Assembly: GCF_000284295.1 (NCBI RefSeq)
Contig: NC_017093.1
Span: forward strand, 3,286,001 to 3,350,000
Origin: Actinoplanes missouriensis 431
Lineage (GTDB): Bacteria; Actinomycetota; Actinomycetes; Mycobacteriales; Micromonosporaceae
DNA length: 64,000 nt
Reading direction: 5' to 3'
In this document: positions 8,666-17,841 of the stretch, one piece after another
Position numbering within the stretch: the first letter of the stretch is position 1
How the letters are laid out: each line of letters starts with the position of its first letter
Program-made: the position numbers and the translations under genes
Notes under the pieces: generated by a model
Seen by the model: the letters and a program-made list of their open reading frames with translations, nothing else
What the model was told of the DNA's origin: nothing
Databases searched by the model: none

Positions 8666-11600
8666 TCATCGCGGTGGGAGGCGGAACGTTTCACGTTCGG
8701 CCGCGGAGAGGGTACGGGTGACCAGCGTGCCCGCCTCGGCACGGACCCCGGCGATCGGGCCGCAGACCCGGCACTGCCAGATCCGGACGGTCCCGTCGCG
8801 ATGCGCGGTGACCAGCCGGCCGTCGGGAAGGAAGTCGGCCTGGGTGGCGGTGGAGCCGTGACCCCGTACGGTGACCAGCTCCTGCCCGGTCCTGGCCTCC
8901 CAGATCCGGACGCCGTCGCCGTCCTGGCCGCTGCTGGCGAGCAGCCGCCCGTCCGGGCTGAAGGCGACGCTCCAGACGGTGTCGCGATGCCCGTGCAGGG
9001 AGACCGGGGAGCCGTGACCGTCGGCCGGCCAGATCCGCACCGCGCCGTCCTGGCCGCTGGCCGCCACCCGGCTGCCGTCCGGGCTGAAGGCGACCGACCA
9101 GACCTGCCGGCCCGGCGGCTGGTCCTGGATGACCGTGGGCGTGCCGGTGCCGTCGGCGTTACGGACGTGGACCGTGCCGTCGCCGCCGGCGCTCGCCACC
9201 CGCCGCCCGTCCGGGCTGAGCGCCAGGCCGCCGATGCCGCCCCGGTGGCCCTGCAGGATCCGGGACAGATCCCCGGCGAGCGACCAGATGCGGGTCGTGC
9301 CGTCGTGGCCCGCGCTGAGCACGAGCTCGGAGTCCGGGCTGAAGGCGACACCGGACACCGCCCCGCTGTGACCGGCCAGCGCGGCTCGCAGGTCACCGGT
9401 CCGGGCGTTCCAGACGCGGACCGTCCGATCCGTGCCGCCGCCGGCCACGAGGCGCCCGTCCGGGCTGACCGCGACCGCCGAGACCTCGCCCTCGCTGCCC
9501 CGCAGCACGGTCGGCGCTGCGGTCCACGGGTGCCGCCAGACGCGTACCGTGCCGTCGGACCCGGCGGCGGCCAGCACCCGCCCGGCGGCGTCCGCGTCGA
9601 CCGACCACACCGGTCCCCGGTGGCCGCGCAGGACGAGCGGGTCGGCGGCGACCGCGGGATCCCAGAACCGCAGCGTGCCGTCGGTGCTGGAGCTCGCCAG
9701 CCGCCGCCCGCCCGGGCTGAACGCGAGACTCCACACCGCGCCGTCGTGCCCGCGCAGCACCACCGGGTCCTGGTCGCCGAGGACGCTCCAGATCCGGATC
9801 GTGTTGCTGCCGCTGTGGCTGCTGGCCACCCGCCGGCTGTCCGGGCTGAACGTCACCGTCTCCACCGAGGAGTCGTTGCCGCGCAGGATCACCGGGTCAC
9901 CGGCGCCGACGGCGGGCCAGATCCGGACGGTCCCGTCGTCGCCCGCGCTCGCCAGCAGCCGCCCGTCCGGGCTGAAGTCCACCTTCTTGACCGCGCCCTC
10001 GTGGCCGGTGAGCGTCCTCGGCGTACCCAGGCCCGACGCGTTCCAGATCCGGATGATGCCGGTCCCGGCGGCGGCGACGCGGGTGCTGTCCGGGCTGAAC
10101 GCGACGCCCAGCGCCGGGCTGCCCAGCTTCAGCGTCGCGAGCGGCCGTCCCGTCACGTCCCAGATCCGGACCGTGCCGTCGCCGACCGCGGCGGCCACCC
10201 GCCTGCCGTCCGGGCTGAACGCGACGGCGTGCACACTGTCGCCGATCGGCGAGCGCAGCATGCGCGTGGTGCCGCTGGCGATGCCGAGCACCGAGACCAG
10301 GCCCGCGGCGCTGCCCATCACCAGCCACCGGCCGTCCGGGCTGAAGGCGACGTCGTTGATCGCCACGCCGCCGGACGGGACGACCTGCGGGGTGGCGTCC
10401 AGCCCGTCGGCGCCGTCACGGCGCCACAGCCGGACCGTGCCGTCGACACCGGCGCTGGCGACCACGGCGCCGTCCGGCCGGTACGCCACGTCCAGGACCT
10501 GACCGTGTCCGGTGGGGACGACGGCCCGTACCCGGGAATCGGTCACCGCCTGGCGCAGCGCGGCCTGCGCCTGCGCGGTGGGCTGGGTGTCGTAGGCCTC
10601 GATCGCCAGCAGCAGGGCGACCTCCTGGTCGACCCCGGCCTGCGCCGCGGCGTTCGCCACCAGCTGATGCGAGCGGGCCAGATCGCGCTGCTGGTGGGCC
10701 CGGGACGCCTGGACGGCGGCGACCGCGGCGAGGACCGTCATCACCACCACACCGGCGGTCAGCGCGGTCAGGGTGAGCCGCTGCCGGCGCCGCCGGGCGG
10801 TCGCCTCCCGGGTACGCCGGTCGCGGCTCGCCGTCAGGAACTCCCGTTCCAGGGCGTTGAGCCGCTGCAGGTCACGGCCGTCCCAGGCGGCCAGGGGAGC
10901 GCCCCGGTAGAGCGCGCCGCTGTCCCGGTGATGCGAGCGCCAGGCACGGCTCGCCTCGGTGAGCCGGCGGTGCAGGCGCAGGTCGTCGCGGCTGCCGTGC
11001 AGCCAGTCGTCCAGCCGCGGCCAGGCCGTGATCAGCGCCTCGTGGGCGATCTCGACGGTGTCGGCGTCGAGCACCAGCAGGCGCGCGGCGGCCAGCGCGC
11101 CCAGCACCGTGCCGGCCGCCGGCTGGTCCAGCTCGTCGCGTGGCACCCGGCGCCGGGTGTCCGGCACGCCTTCGCCGAGCGTGACCAGCCGGGTCAGCAC
11201 CTCGCGGGCGGTCTCCCGCTCGGGCGGGGTCAGCTGCTGGTAGACCGATTCCGCGGTCTGGGCGATCGCGCCGCTCATCCCGCCGGCGGCCTGGTAGCCG
11301 GCCACGGTCAGGACGTCGCCGCGCCGGTGCCGCCAGGTCTCCAGCAACGCGTGCGACATCAGCGGCAGGGCACCCGGCTGGCCCTCGGCGTCGGCCACGA
11401 TCTGGGTGACGAGCGCCCGTTCGGCGCTGAGGCCGGCGCGGCGAGCCGGTTCGGTGATCACCTCGCGCAGCTCGTCGGGGGTCAGCGGGCCGACCGGGAC
11501 GTTGGCGCCGGCGAGCAGGCCGGCCAGCGGCGCGGACTCGGCGCAGCGGGCGTAGAAGTCGGCGCGGACCGCGATCACGATCCGCCGGTCCGCCGCGGAG

Positions 11601-12295
11601 GCGCCGGAGTCCGGTTCGGCCGGAGGCGGGCCGGGCTCGGCTGCCGCTGCGAGCTCGGTGATGAAGGCGTCCCGCTCGGCCGGGTCGGCACAGAGCGTGA
11701 ACAGTTCCTCGAACTGGTCCACCACCAGCAACGCCGGCGCCGGATCGAGGGCCCGGCGCAGAGCCTTGTGCGGTTCGGCGCCGGGGGTGATCACCGTGAC
11801 CGGGCCCGCTCCGGCGTGGTCGCGGCGCCAGGCCGGGATCAGACCGGCCCGCACGAGCGAGGACTTGCCGCTGCCGGATGCGCCGAACACGGCCACGAAG
11901 CGATGGCGTTCGAGCGTCTCCCGCAGCCGGGTGACGATCCGTTCCCGCCCGAACAGGCGGTCCGCGTCGTCGGCACCGTAACTGATCAGCCCCAGATAGG
12001 GCGGCCGCTCCCCGGAGGCGCGCTCCTGCCGCTGGGCGGCGGAGGCCTGCCGCCAGCGCTCCTCCCAGGCGGACTCGTCGCCGCCGCAGGCCCGGACGAA
12101 CGCCAGCGTCACCGGCAGGCTCGGCAGCTGCCGGCCGCCGGCGGCGTTGGAGAGGGCCGCCACCGAGTACCCGCTGGCGGCGGCGAGCGCGCGGTAGCCC
12201 GGGTTGCCCGCCTGCCGGCGCAGGTCACGCAGCTCCGCGGCCAACAGCTGCACCGGGCCGGCCGCGGGATCCAGCGAACGTTCCGGACGCGGCAT
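8666..12295 (-). CDS. nSTAND1-type NTPase with N-terminal HTH and 14 WD40 repeats
   Basis: This is a 1209-aa multidomain signalling protein. Residues about 15-85 form an XRE-like HTH (YRALAAASGYSVAALSNAAGG). The NTPase follows with LFGRER, a Walker A GASGSGKSS at 138-146 and a Walker B ALLVVDQFEELF at about 188-199. A single hydrophobic segment near residues 500-522 (LTALTAGVVVMTVLAAVAAV) suggests membrane anchoring, followed by a helical DLARSHQLVANAA linker. The last 620 residues carry 14 WD40 repeats (FSPDGRxLASxG...VRIW), enough for two seven-bladed propellers. STAND NTPases act as ligand-triggered switches; related proteins take part in stress signalling and, in some families, phage defence. 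Its trigger is unknown. It is divergent from a P450 gene with a 164-bp gap. Confidence 0.93.
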   Translation of the reverse strand: MPRPERSLDPAAGPVQLLAAELRDLRRQAGNPGYRALAAASGYSVAALSNAAGGRQLPSLPVTLAFVRACGGDESAWEERWRQASAAQRQERASGERPPYLGLISYGADDADRLFGRERIVTRLRETLERHRFVAVFGASGSGKSSLVRAGLIPAWRRDHAGAGPVTVITPGAEPHKALRRALDPAPALLVVDQFEELFTLCADPAERDAFITELAAAAEPGPPPAEPDSGASAADRRIVIAVRADFYARCAESAPLAGLLAGANVPVGPLTPDELREVITEPARRAGLSAERALVTQIVADAEGQPGALPLMSHALLETWRHRRGDVLTVAGYQAAGGMSGAIAQTAESVYQQLTPPERETAREVLTRLVTLGEGVPDTRRRVPRDELDQPAAGTVLGALAAARLLVLDADTVEIAHEALITAWPRLDDWLHGSRDDLRLHRRLTEASRAWRSHHRDSGALYRGAPLAAWDGRDLQRLNALEREFLTASRDRRTREATARRRRQRLTLTALTAGVVVMTVLAAVAAVQASRAHQQRDLARSHQLVANAAAQAGVDQEVALLLAIEAYDTQPTAQAQAALRQAVTDSRVRAVVPTGHGQVLDVAYRPDGAVVASAGVDGTVRLWRRDGADGLDATPQVVPSGGVAINDVAFSPDGRWLVMGSAAGLVSVLGIASGTTRMLRSPIGDSVHAVAFSPDGRRVAAAVGDGTVRIWDVTGRPLATLKLGSPALGVAFSPDSTRVAAAGTGIIRIWNASGLGTPRTLTGHEGAVKKVDFSPDGRLLASAGDDGTVRIWPAVGAGDPVILRGNDSSVETVTFSPDSRRVASSHSGSNTIRIWSVLGDQDPVVLRGHDGAVWSLAFSPGGRRLASSSTDGTLRFWDPAVAADPLVLRGHRGPVWSVDADAAGRVLAAAGSDGTVRVWRHPWTAAPTVLRGSEGEVSAVAVSPDGRLVAGGGTDRTVRVWNARTGDLRAALAGHSGAVSGVAFSPDSELVLSAGHDGTTRIWSLAGDLSRILQGHRGGIGGLALSPDGRRVASAGGDGTVHVRNADGTGTPTVIQDQPPGRQVWSVAFSPDGSRVAASGQDGAVRIWPADGHGSPVSLHGHRDTVWSVAFSPDGRLLASSGQDGDGVRIWEARTGQELVTVRGHGSTATQADFLPDGRLVTAHRDGTVRIWQCRVCGPIAGVRAEAGTLVTRTLSAAERETFRLPPR

Positions 12296-12459
12296 CCCGT
12301 CACATCCATTTCAATCGATGGGGTACGCCCAGCATCTCGGTAGATGAGCGGAAAGTGCCGGTGATGTCGGATTGTCGTCGCCCGCTTCCCCGCGGTGCCG
12401 GACGCATCCGCCTTCGACCTACCATGGTCGATGTCTGCCCGCGTCCGGAGGGGGAACCG

Positions 12460-13680
12460 GTGACGCTGTTCGACGACGCGTACGCGAAAGACCCGCACCC
12501 GGCCCTGGCCGCGCTGCGGCAGGCCGGCCCCGCGCACCGGGTGACATCTCCGGCCGGGATCCCGTTCTGGCTGGTCACCCGCTGGGACGAGGCGCGCCGG
12601 GTGCTGGCCGATCCGTCGCTCTCCAAGCAGCAACCGGTCGACCAGCTGCCCCCGCCGCTGCGCGCGGCCCTCGCCACCCAGATGCTGCTGCGCGACCCGC
12701 CGGATCACACCCGGCTGCGGCGACTGGTCTCGGCGGCCTTCACCCCGCGCCGGATACAGGCCCTGGCGCCGTGGATCGAGCGGATCGCCGACCGGCTGCT
12801 CGACGACATGGACACGGTGTCCGAATCGGATCTGATCGAGCGGTTTGCCGTACCCCTGCCGTTCGAAGTGATCTGCGAGCTGCTCGGCATCCCGGTGGCC
12901 GATCGCGGCCCGTTCCACGCCTGGTCCACCGTGATCATCACGGGTGGCGCGACGATGGTGGACGCGATGTCGCAGATCGTCGGCTACTTCCGGGACCTGC
13001 TCGCCCGCAAGAGCGCGCAGCCGGCCGACGACCTCCTCAGCGCGCTGGTGACCGCCGGCCGCGCAGACTCAGACGCGCGGGTCACAGGCGGCGGCCGCGC
13101 CGGCGACGGGCTGCTGCCGGCGGGCGGCGGCCTCTCCGATGACGAGCTGGTCGGCATGGCCCTGCTCATGCTGGTGGCCGGCCACGAGACCACCGCCAAC
13201 CTGATCGGCAATGCCGTCTACCTGCTCTGCCGCTGGCCGGACCAGCGCAAACGGGTCCTGGCCGACCCCGCGCTGCTGCCCGCCGTGATCGAGGAGGTGC
13301 TGCGGATGGCGAGTCCCGCGGCCACCAGCACCTACCGGGTCACCACCCAGCCGATCACGCTGGGGGAGACCACGATTCCGGCGGGGGAGCAGGTGCTCGT
13401 CTCGCTGCTCGCGGTGAACCGTGACCCGCAACGGTTCCCCGACCCGGACACGTTCGACCCGGATCGGGGCGATGGCGGGCATCTCGCTTTCGGTCACGGT
13501 GTCCACTTCTGCCTGGGGGCGCCGCTGGCCCGGCTGGAGGGCCGGATCGCCGTGGGGAGGCTGCTCACCCGGTACCCCGGCATCCGGATCGCGGCGCCGC
13601 CGGACAAACTGCGCCGGCGGACCGGCCTGCTGATGCACGGCCTGGAGGCCCTGCCGGTCCACCTGCGCGGGGCCCCCTGA
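12460..13680 (+). CDS. Cytochrome P450
   Basis: A 406-aa haem monooxygenase of normal bacterial length. GTG 12460 was chosen because GGAGGGGG lies 6 nt upstream; the longer frame from 12355/12424 lacks such a site. Visible motifs are DPPDHTRLRR in helix C, the I-helix AGHETTANL oxygen-binding groove, EEVLR (ExxR) in helix K, and the haem loop FGHGVHFCLG with the axial Cys at residue 351. A Gly/Ala-rich insert (about residues 200-222) precedes helix I. It needs ferredoxin and a reductase, which are not encoded nearby. The substrate is unknown. It starts divergently from the STAND gene; its stop overlaps a terminator stem. Confidence 0.95.
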   Translation: MTLFDDAYAKDPHPALAALRQAGPAHRVTSPAGIPFWLVTRWDEARRVLADPSLSKQQPVDQLPPPLRAALATQMLLRDPPDHTRLRRLVSAAFTPRRIQALAPWIERIADRLLDDMDTVSESDLIERFAVPLPFEVICELLGIPVADRGPFHAWSTVIITGGATMVDAMSQIVGYFRDLLARKSAQPADDLLSALVTAGRADSDARVTGGGRAGDGLLPAGGGLSDDELVGMALLMLVAGHETTANLIGNAVYLLCRWPDQRKRVLADPALLPAVIEEVLRMASPAATSTYRVTTQPITLGETTIPAGEQVLVSLLAVNRDPQRFPDPDTFDPDRGDGGHLAFGHGVHFCLGAPLARLEGRIAVGRLLTRYPGIRIAAPPDKLRRRTGLLMHGLEALPVHLRGAP

Positions 13681-13697
13681 TCGCACCGGTCAGGGGG
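13673..13697 (+). terminator. P450 terminator hairpin overlapping the stop codon
   Basis: ccccctga (13673-13680, including the TGA stop) pairs perfectly with tcaggggg (13690-13697) around a 9-nt loop. Confidence 0.65.
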
Positions 13698-13794
13698 ACA
13701 CCGCGTCAGGCCACCGAAAAGCAGACCGCCGAAAGCGGACCACCGACAAGCACGCCGCCGGCAATCAGGTCGCCGGCGAGGAGGCCACTGGCGA

Positions 13795-15069
13795 TCAGGC
13801 CGCGGGCAGGCGCAGACCCGGCGTCGGGAACCGCATCGCCCCCGTCGCGGCCGGAGCCCTCGTCGCGGCCGGAGCCCCCGTCGCGGCCCGGGCCGCCGGC
13901 GCCGTCACCCCGAACGCGGCCAGGGCCAGATCGTTCAGCGCCTCGTCGAAGTCACCGATCCACGGATTGACCGAAACCGTGAGCTGCGTAGCCGCGTCCG
14001 CCGTGGAGAACGAGTAGCTGAGATACCCGAAGATCCCCCCGCTGTGCCCCCACAGGGTCAGCCCGCCGGGCAAGATCTGCTGATAGATGCCGAGGCCGTA
14101 GCCGCTCTCGCCCACCGGGTCGGCCAGCATCTCGGCCAGCTGCGGGCGCCGCAGCAGCCGCCCGCCCAGCAGCGCCCGGTAGAACCGGTTGAGATCCCCG
14201 GTCGTCGAGACGATCTCCCCGGCGGAGCCCGCCATCGACGGGTTCAGATCAGTGAAGTCCAGCGGGACGGTCTCGCCGTCGCGCTCGATCGGCTCGTACC
14301 CATGGGCGTGTGGTCCGTCGATCGTGGTGTCGATGCCGGGCACCTCGGTCCCGCGCAGGCCCAACGGCCGCAGGATCCGACGATCGACTTCCTTCCGGTA
14401 CGGGTGACCGGTCACCACCCGCACGATCATGCCGAGAAGGATGTAGTTGGTGTTGGAGTACGACCACGACGTCCCCGGTTCGAACACCGGCGGCCGTCCG
14501 GCGGCGAGCGCCACGAGCTCCTCCGGCCGGAACGTGCGGTACCGGGCGGCCAGCACGTCGTCGATGCTTCCGAACAGCGCCTCGGTGTAGTCGAAGATCC
14601 CGCTGGTGTGCTGCAGGAGGTTGCGGATCGTGATCCGGTTCCCGTTCGGGATGGCGCCCGGCAGCCACCGGTCCAGGGTGTCGCCGAGGCGCAGCCGCCG
14701 CTCACCGGCGAGCTGCAGGATCACGGTGGACACGAACGTCTTGGTGATGCTGCCGACCCGGAACTGCCCGCCCGCCGCCGGGCGCGCCGGATGCCCGAGG
14801 CGCACCACCCCGCTGGCGCCGCGCCAGCTGCCGGAGGGCCCGTCCACCCGGGCCAGCGCGGCCGTCGCACCGGTCGCCACGATCCGATCCAGCGCCTCCT
14901 GCAGAGCGGCCCGATCCAACCCGCCGGCCCGATCCAACCCGCCGGCCCGATCCAACCCGCCGGCCCGGTTCAGCCCGCCGGCTGACGCGTCGGCTCGGGT
15001 CGCTGTGCCGACACCCGCGACGATCGCCGCCGCGGCCGAGCCGGCCAGAACGGATCTACGGCTGAGCAT
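13795..15069 (-). CDS. Secreted serine hydrolase, class C beta-lactamase / D,D-peptidase fold
   Basis: This 424-aa protein starts MLSRRSVLAGSAAAAIVAGVG, a twin-arginine-like signal peptide (SRRSVLAG). After it come four RAGGLD units encoded by an 18-bp tandem repeat. The hydrolase domain has the nucleophile motif SITK (S-x-x-K) in FRVGSITKTFVS, the YSN motif in SYSNTNYILLG, and HSGGIFGY near the C-terminus as the third active-site element. These are the hallmarks of penicillin-binding-protein-like esterases and D-aminopeptidases. It acts outside the cytoplasm, on cell-wall peptides or esters. The Ala/Pro/Thr-rich C-terminal tail (APAARAATGAPAATRAPAA) is low complexity. Confidence 0.9.
   Translation of the reverse strand: MLSRRSVLAGSAAAAIVAGVGTATRADASAGGLNRAGGLDRAGGLDRAGGLDRAALQEALDRIVATGATAALARVDGPSGSWRGASGVVRLGHPARPAAGGQFRVGSITKTFVSTVILQLAGERRLRLGDTLDRWLPGAIPNGNRITIRNLLQHTSGIFDYTEALFGSIDDVLAARYRTFRPEELVALAAGRPPVFEPGTSWSYSNTNYILLGMIVRVVTGHPYRKEVDRRILRPLGLRGTEVPGIDTTIDGPHAHGYEPIERDGETVPLDFTDLNPSMAGSAGEIVSTTGDLNRFYRALLGGRLLRRPQLAEMLADPVGESGYGLGIYQQILPGGLTLWGHSGGIFGYLSYSFSTADAATQLTVSVNPWIGDFDEALNDLALAAFGVTAPAARAATGAPAATRAPAATGAMRFPTPGLRLPAA
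14910..14981. repeat. 18-bp in-frame tandem repeat, four units
   Basis: The unit cccgatccaacccgccgg is repeated exactly at 14910, 14928 and 14946, with a diverged fourth copy at 14964. It encodes the RAGGLD repeats of the serine hydrolase linker, so copy-number change by slippage would keep the frame. Confidence 0.9.
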
Positions 15070-15228
15070 GATGAGTCTCCCCCCGAACGGTGACGTCTGA
15101 CGCTGCCGACGCTTCCAGCATCAGTGATCACATTCAATGTCCGCGGGCCCTGGTCGCGCCCCTAAGGGAAGCCCCGCACTGATAGGTTCGGTCCCGCTGA
15201 CCGATGCGGACCATGTCTGGAGACGCTC

Positions 15229-15714
15229 ATGGGTGAGGTGGCACTGCGGCCGGTCGACGACTCCGATCTGGACGCCCTGTTCGAGCAGATGCGCGACCCG
15301 GAGTCGGTCACGATGGCCGCCTTCACCGCGGCGGATCCCGACGATCGCGCCGCCTTCGACGCCCACATGGCGAAGATCCGCAGCACGCCCGGTGTCCACC
15401 TGCGCGCCATCACCCTCGACGGCCGTCTCGTCGGGAGCATCAGCAGCTTCGTCATGGACGGTGACACCGAGGTCACGTACTGGATCGAGAGGTCTTCCTG
15501 GGGTCGGGGCATCGCCGGCCGGGCACTCACGCTGCTCCTCGCGGCGGTCCCGGTCCGCCCGATCTTCGCGCGCGCGGCGAGCGACAACGCCGCCTCGCTG
15601 CGGGTGCTGCGCAGGGCGGGATTCACCCCTATCGGTACGGACGTGGGGTTCGCCAACGCCCGTGGCGCCGAGATCGAGGAGACGATCCTGCGCCTGGACG
15701 AGCCGGCGCCGTAA
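15229..15714 (+). CDS. GNAT family N-acetyltransferase
   Basis: A 161-aa protein of typical GNAT length, starting at ATG 15229. The acetyl-CoA binding motif A appears as VTYWIERSSWGRGIAGRALTLLL (R-G-x-A/G-G-x-A), followed by motif B ARAASDNAASLRVLRRAGF, in which N-x-A-S-x-x-V-x-x-x-A-G-F is characteristic. The N-terminal LRPVDDSDLDALFEQMRDPES is the usual first strand and helix. It is likely to acetylate a small amine, amino acid or protein N-terminus. No operon partner is evident; a DIP1984 gene follows after 40 bp on the same strand. Confidence 0.92.
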   Translation: MGEVALRPVDDSDLDALFEQMRDPESVTMAAFTAADPDDRAAFDAHMAKIRSTPGVHLRAITLDGRLVGSISSFVMDGDTEVTYWIERSSWGRGIAGRALTLLLAAVPVRPIFARAASDNAASLRVLRRAGFTPIGTDVGFANARGAEIEETILRLDEPAP

Positions 15715-15754
15715 TTCGGAGGCGGCGTCGATCTTGACTGGACATACTGCTCCC

Positions 15755-16219
15755 ATGAAACTCGCCGAAGCTCTCGCGCTGCGCGCGGATGCGTCGCGCC
15801 GTGCCGAACAACTGCGCTCCCGCATCGCCGGCAGCGCCCGTTTCCAGGAGGGCGAGGCGCCGGCCGAGGACGCGACCGCCCTGCTCACCGAGGCGGGCGA
15901 GGTGCTCGACGAGCTGGAATCACTGATCCGGAGGATCAACCGCACCAACGCCGCCACCGTGGTCGACGGCGGCACGCTGACCGACGCGCTCGCCCGCCGG
16001 GACGTCCTGCGGCTGCGGCACAGCGTGATCACGTCCGCGGCCGATGCGGCGGCCGGTGAGGGTCAGCGCGGTTACCGGCAGCTGCGGTCCGAGCTGAAGA
16101 TGATCCCGGCCCTGCCGGTCGCCGAGCTGCGGCGTCAGGCCGACGACCTGGCCCGGCAGATCCGGGAGGTGGACACGCTGATCCAGCGGACGAACTGGGA
16201 GGTCGACCTGCTCGACTGA
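15755..16219 (+). CDS. DIP1984 family protein
   Basis: A 154-aa helical protein from ATG 15755 (MKLAEALALRADASRR). It matches the actinobacterial DIP1984 family in LEQLR-type heptads, FQEGEAPAED, LDELESLIRRINRTNAAT, the LTDALARRDVLRLRHSVI block and the C-terminal RQIREVDTLIQRTNWEVDLL. Predicted coiled-coil segments dominate. The family's function has not been established to my knowledge; it is widespread in actinobacteria as a small cytoplasmic protein. No partner is suggested by the context. Confidence 0.88.
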   Translation: MKLAEALALRADASRRAEQLRSRIAGSARFQEGEAPAEDATALLTEAGEVLDELESLIRRINRTNAATVVDGGTLTDALARRDVLRLRHSVITSAADAAAGEGQRGYRQLRSELKMIPALPVAELRRQADDLARQIREVDTLIQRTNWEVDLLD

Positions 16220-16433
16220 CAGGCGCGGAGCAGGTAGCCGACGTGGAGGCGTGCGCGAACCCGAGAGCCGGCGGGTAATCCGGCTCATGCCTGGCGCGCC
16301 GGGGGCAGGCGCGGGGGTTCGATTCCCCGACACACACCGCATGCCCAGCACACGGCACAGGTGACGGCGCACAGGGCACAGCACACCACCGGGCGCAGAT
16401 CCACGACGGCGAGGGCGGGACAGGGGCACTCCG

Positions 16434-16523
16434 CGCCCCGGCTTCCGGTCGCTCAGGGCACCACGCCCCGGCTTCCGGTCGCTCAGGGCACCACGCCCCG
16501 GCTTCCGGTTGCTCAGGGCGCCA
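16434..16523. repeat. 30-bp tandem repeat, three units
   Basis: The unit cgccccggcttccggtcgct plus cagggcacca occurs three times in succession (16434, 16464, 16494), the last copy with two changes. It lies in the 339-bp gap 16220-16558. That gap also holds a hairpin gagccgg...ccggctc (about 16264-16287) and a T-arm-like sequence (16311-16330) that does not fold into a tRNA. Confidence 0.85.
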
Positions 16524-16558
16524 CGCGGGCGACCGGAACATGCGCGACCGATGGCGTG

Positions 16559-17146
16559 TCAGCCGATGCGGGCGCAGCCGTCCTGCCTGCTCTGGATCCA
16601 CGGTGTGCCGTGCAGGGCCACCGGCGCGACCGTCCGCATCTGCTCGTCCTCGGTCTCCGCAGTGATCGACGCGGCGAGATTCAGGGGCTCGTCAGCCGTG
16701 CAGTCGAACTCGACCGTCACGTCGACCGGCATCTCCGCGCCCGGCGCGATCTGGCGTTCCCTCTCCGCGCTGCGCACGGTGACGCCCGGCTGCCCGGCCC
16801 GGACGGCCATCACGTTGACCGGTGCCGGCCCGGCGTTCACGACCGTGACCTGGGCTTCGATGCGGACCCGCCGCCGCGCGCCGTCTGCCGTCACCATCCC
16901 GGGTTCCGCGAAGAGCAGCACCGAGACGGTCGAGCTCGCGGCCCGATCGGCCTCCTCCGCCGAGGAGGCCAAAGGCCGATACCACCGGAGGTACGCGGTG
17001 ACGCCGCCCACCAGCACTCCGGCGAGGAAGGATCCGAGCACGACCAGGGCCAGCGCCCGCGTGCCGGTGAGCCGCCGCCTCGAGTCGCGCTGGGGCGGTT
17101 GGTCCAGATCTATCACCACGGCCGCAGCGTACCCATCGACGGCCAC
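16559..17146 (-). CDS. Membrane-anchored exported protein of unknown function
   Basis: About 195 aa. The start is uncertain: GTG 17146 is given because it lies 9 nt after the upstream stop; GTG 17119 is also possible, and neither has a clear ribosome binding site. A basic stretch RDSRRRLTGTR precedes one transmembrane helix (ALALVVLGSFLAGVLVGGVTAYL). The roughly 140 outer residues are beta-rich (RIEAQVTVVNAGPAPVNVMAVRAG and a balanced CTADE...GCARIG cysteine pair), suggesting an immunoglobulin-like extracellular domain. It follows the three-helix protein 17155-17547 and is probably in the same operon. No family was recognised. Confidence 0.65.
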   Translation of the reverse strand: MAVDGYAAAVVIDLDQPPQRDSRRRLTGTRALALVVLGSFLAGVLVGGVTAYLRWYRPLASSAEEADRAASSTVSVLLFAEPGMVTADGARRRVRIEAQVTVVNAGPAPVNVMAVRAGQPGVTVRSAERERQIAPGAEMPVDVTVEFDCTADEPLNLAASITAETEDEQMRTVAPVALHGTPWIQSRQDGCARIG

Positions 17147-17154
17147 CGTTCGGA

Positions 17155-17547
17155 TCAGAAGGTCGCCATGACGAACGACCCCGCCAGCACCAGCACGACA
17201 CCGATCGCGACGCCCGTGACCTTGATCCCCAGCACCGGTCCGGACCGCGCCGACCGTGACATGACGACGATGGCGGCCGCGCTCAGCGCCATCCCGATGA
17301 GCATCATCGGCAACCCGAAGAGGAAGCCCATCGCGAGGAGCATGCCCCGCGTGTTGAGGCATTGGATCCCGCTGCAGCCGGGTGGCGCCCCCTCGGTGGA
17401 GAACGCCACGATCAGGTAGACCACCGCCACCCCGAGCCACCCGGCGACCGAGACCAGCAGCGCCCGGCTCCGCACCCGCCCGACATCGGGTCGCGCCTCC
17501 CCGCCGTCGAGGGAGGGCCGGCTCACGGGGTGGTGCGCGCTTCTCAC
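17155..17547 (-). CDS. Small integral membrane protein
   Basis: A 130-aa protein with three clear hydrophobic helices: SRALLVSVAGWLGVAVVYLIVAFS (about residues 27-50), MLLAMGFLFGLPMMLIGMALSAAAIVVM (about 69-96) and IKVTGVAIGVVLVLAGSFVMA (about 107-128). A Cys pair, PPGCSGIQCL, lies in the first extramembrane loop. The first codon is ATG 17547, but a later start is possible because the first 25 residues are polar and proline-rich. The downstream membrane-anchored gene begins right after its stop, so the two probably form an operon. No family was recognised. Confidence 0.65.
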   Translation of the reverse strand: MRSAHHPVSRPSLDGGEARPDVGRVRSRALLVSVAGWLGVAVVYLIVAFSTEGAPPGCSGIQCLNTRGMLLAMGFLFGLPMMLIGMALSAAAIVVMSRSARSGPVLGIKVTGVAIGVVLVLAGSFVMATF

Positions 17548-17841
17548 GGGTACACCGATCGCGCGCTCATCATCCGGATCATGGCGGCGACCCTACGCCC
17601 CGGTTGTGCGCAACCCGTGGAGATCCCGGGCCCAACGGGTGCAGGGTTCGCCGCCCTCGCCGGGGTAATCACCTTGGTTCGAATCACGCCGAGCTTTGTA
17701 CTTGCCCTGGGCACAAGCTCTGGGGAGGGCAAGCGCGGTGGCGGCCATCCTGGGAACCGCTCGCTACATGGCCCTAGTGTCGTCTGTCCGGAGTGGATCG
17801 CCGGCCCCGGCCTTGTCGTACCTGGATGTCAGGATGCGGAC
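17548..17841. other. Intergenic, start of lower-GC island
   Basis: About 290 bp without a recognised gene. AT-richer stretches such as gctttgtacttgccctgggcacaag (first 20 bases shown: gctttgtacttgccctgggc) occur near 17690-17715. A promoter for the next gene is likely somewhere here but no clear -35/-10 pair was seen. Confidence 0.4.

Noticed and set aside
8801..12343. A 1180-codon open frame on plus through the STAND/WD40 gene
   Set aside because: It is the antisense shadow of a gene with clear domains; its composition (Gly, Arg, Asp, Pro) is that of reverse-frame high-GC codons.
16311..16330. Possible tRNA (gggggttcgattcccc T-arm)
   Set aside because: No matching acceptor or anticodon arm; the 3' side acacacacc has no tgtgtgt partner upstream.
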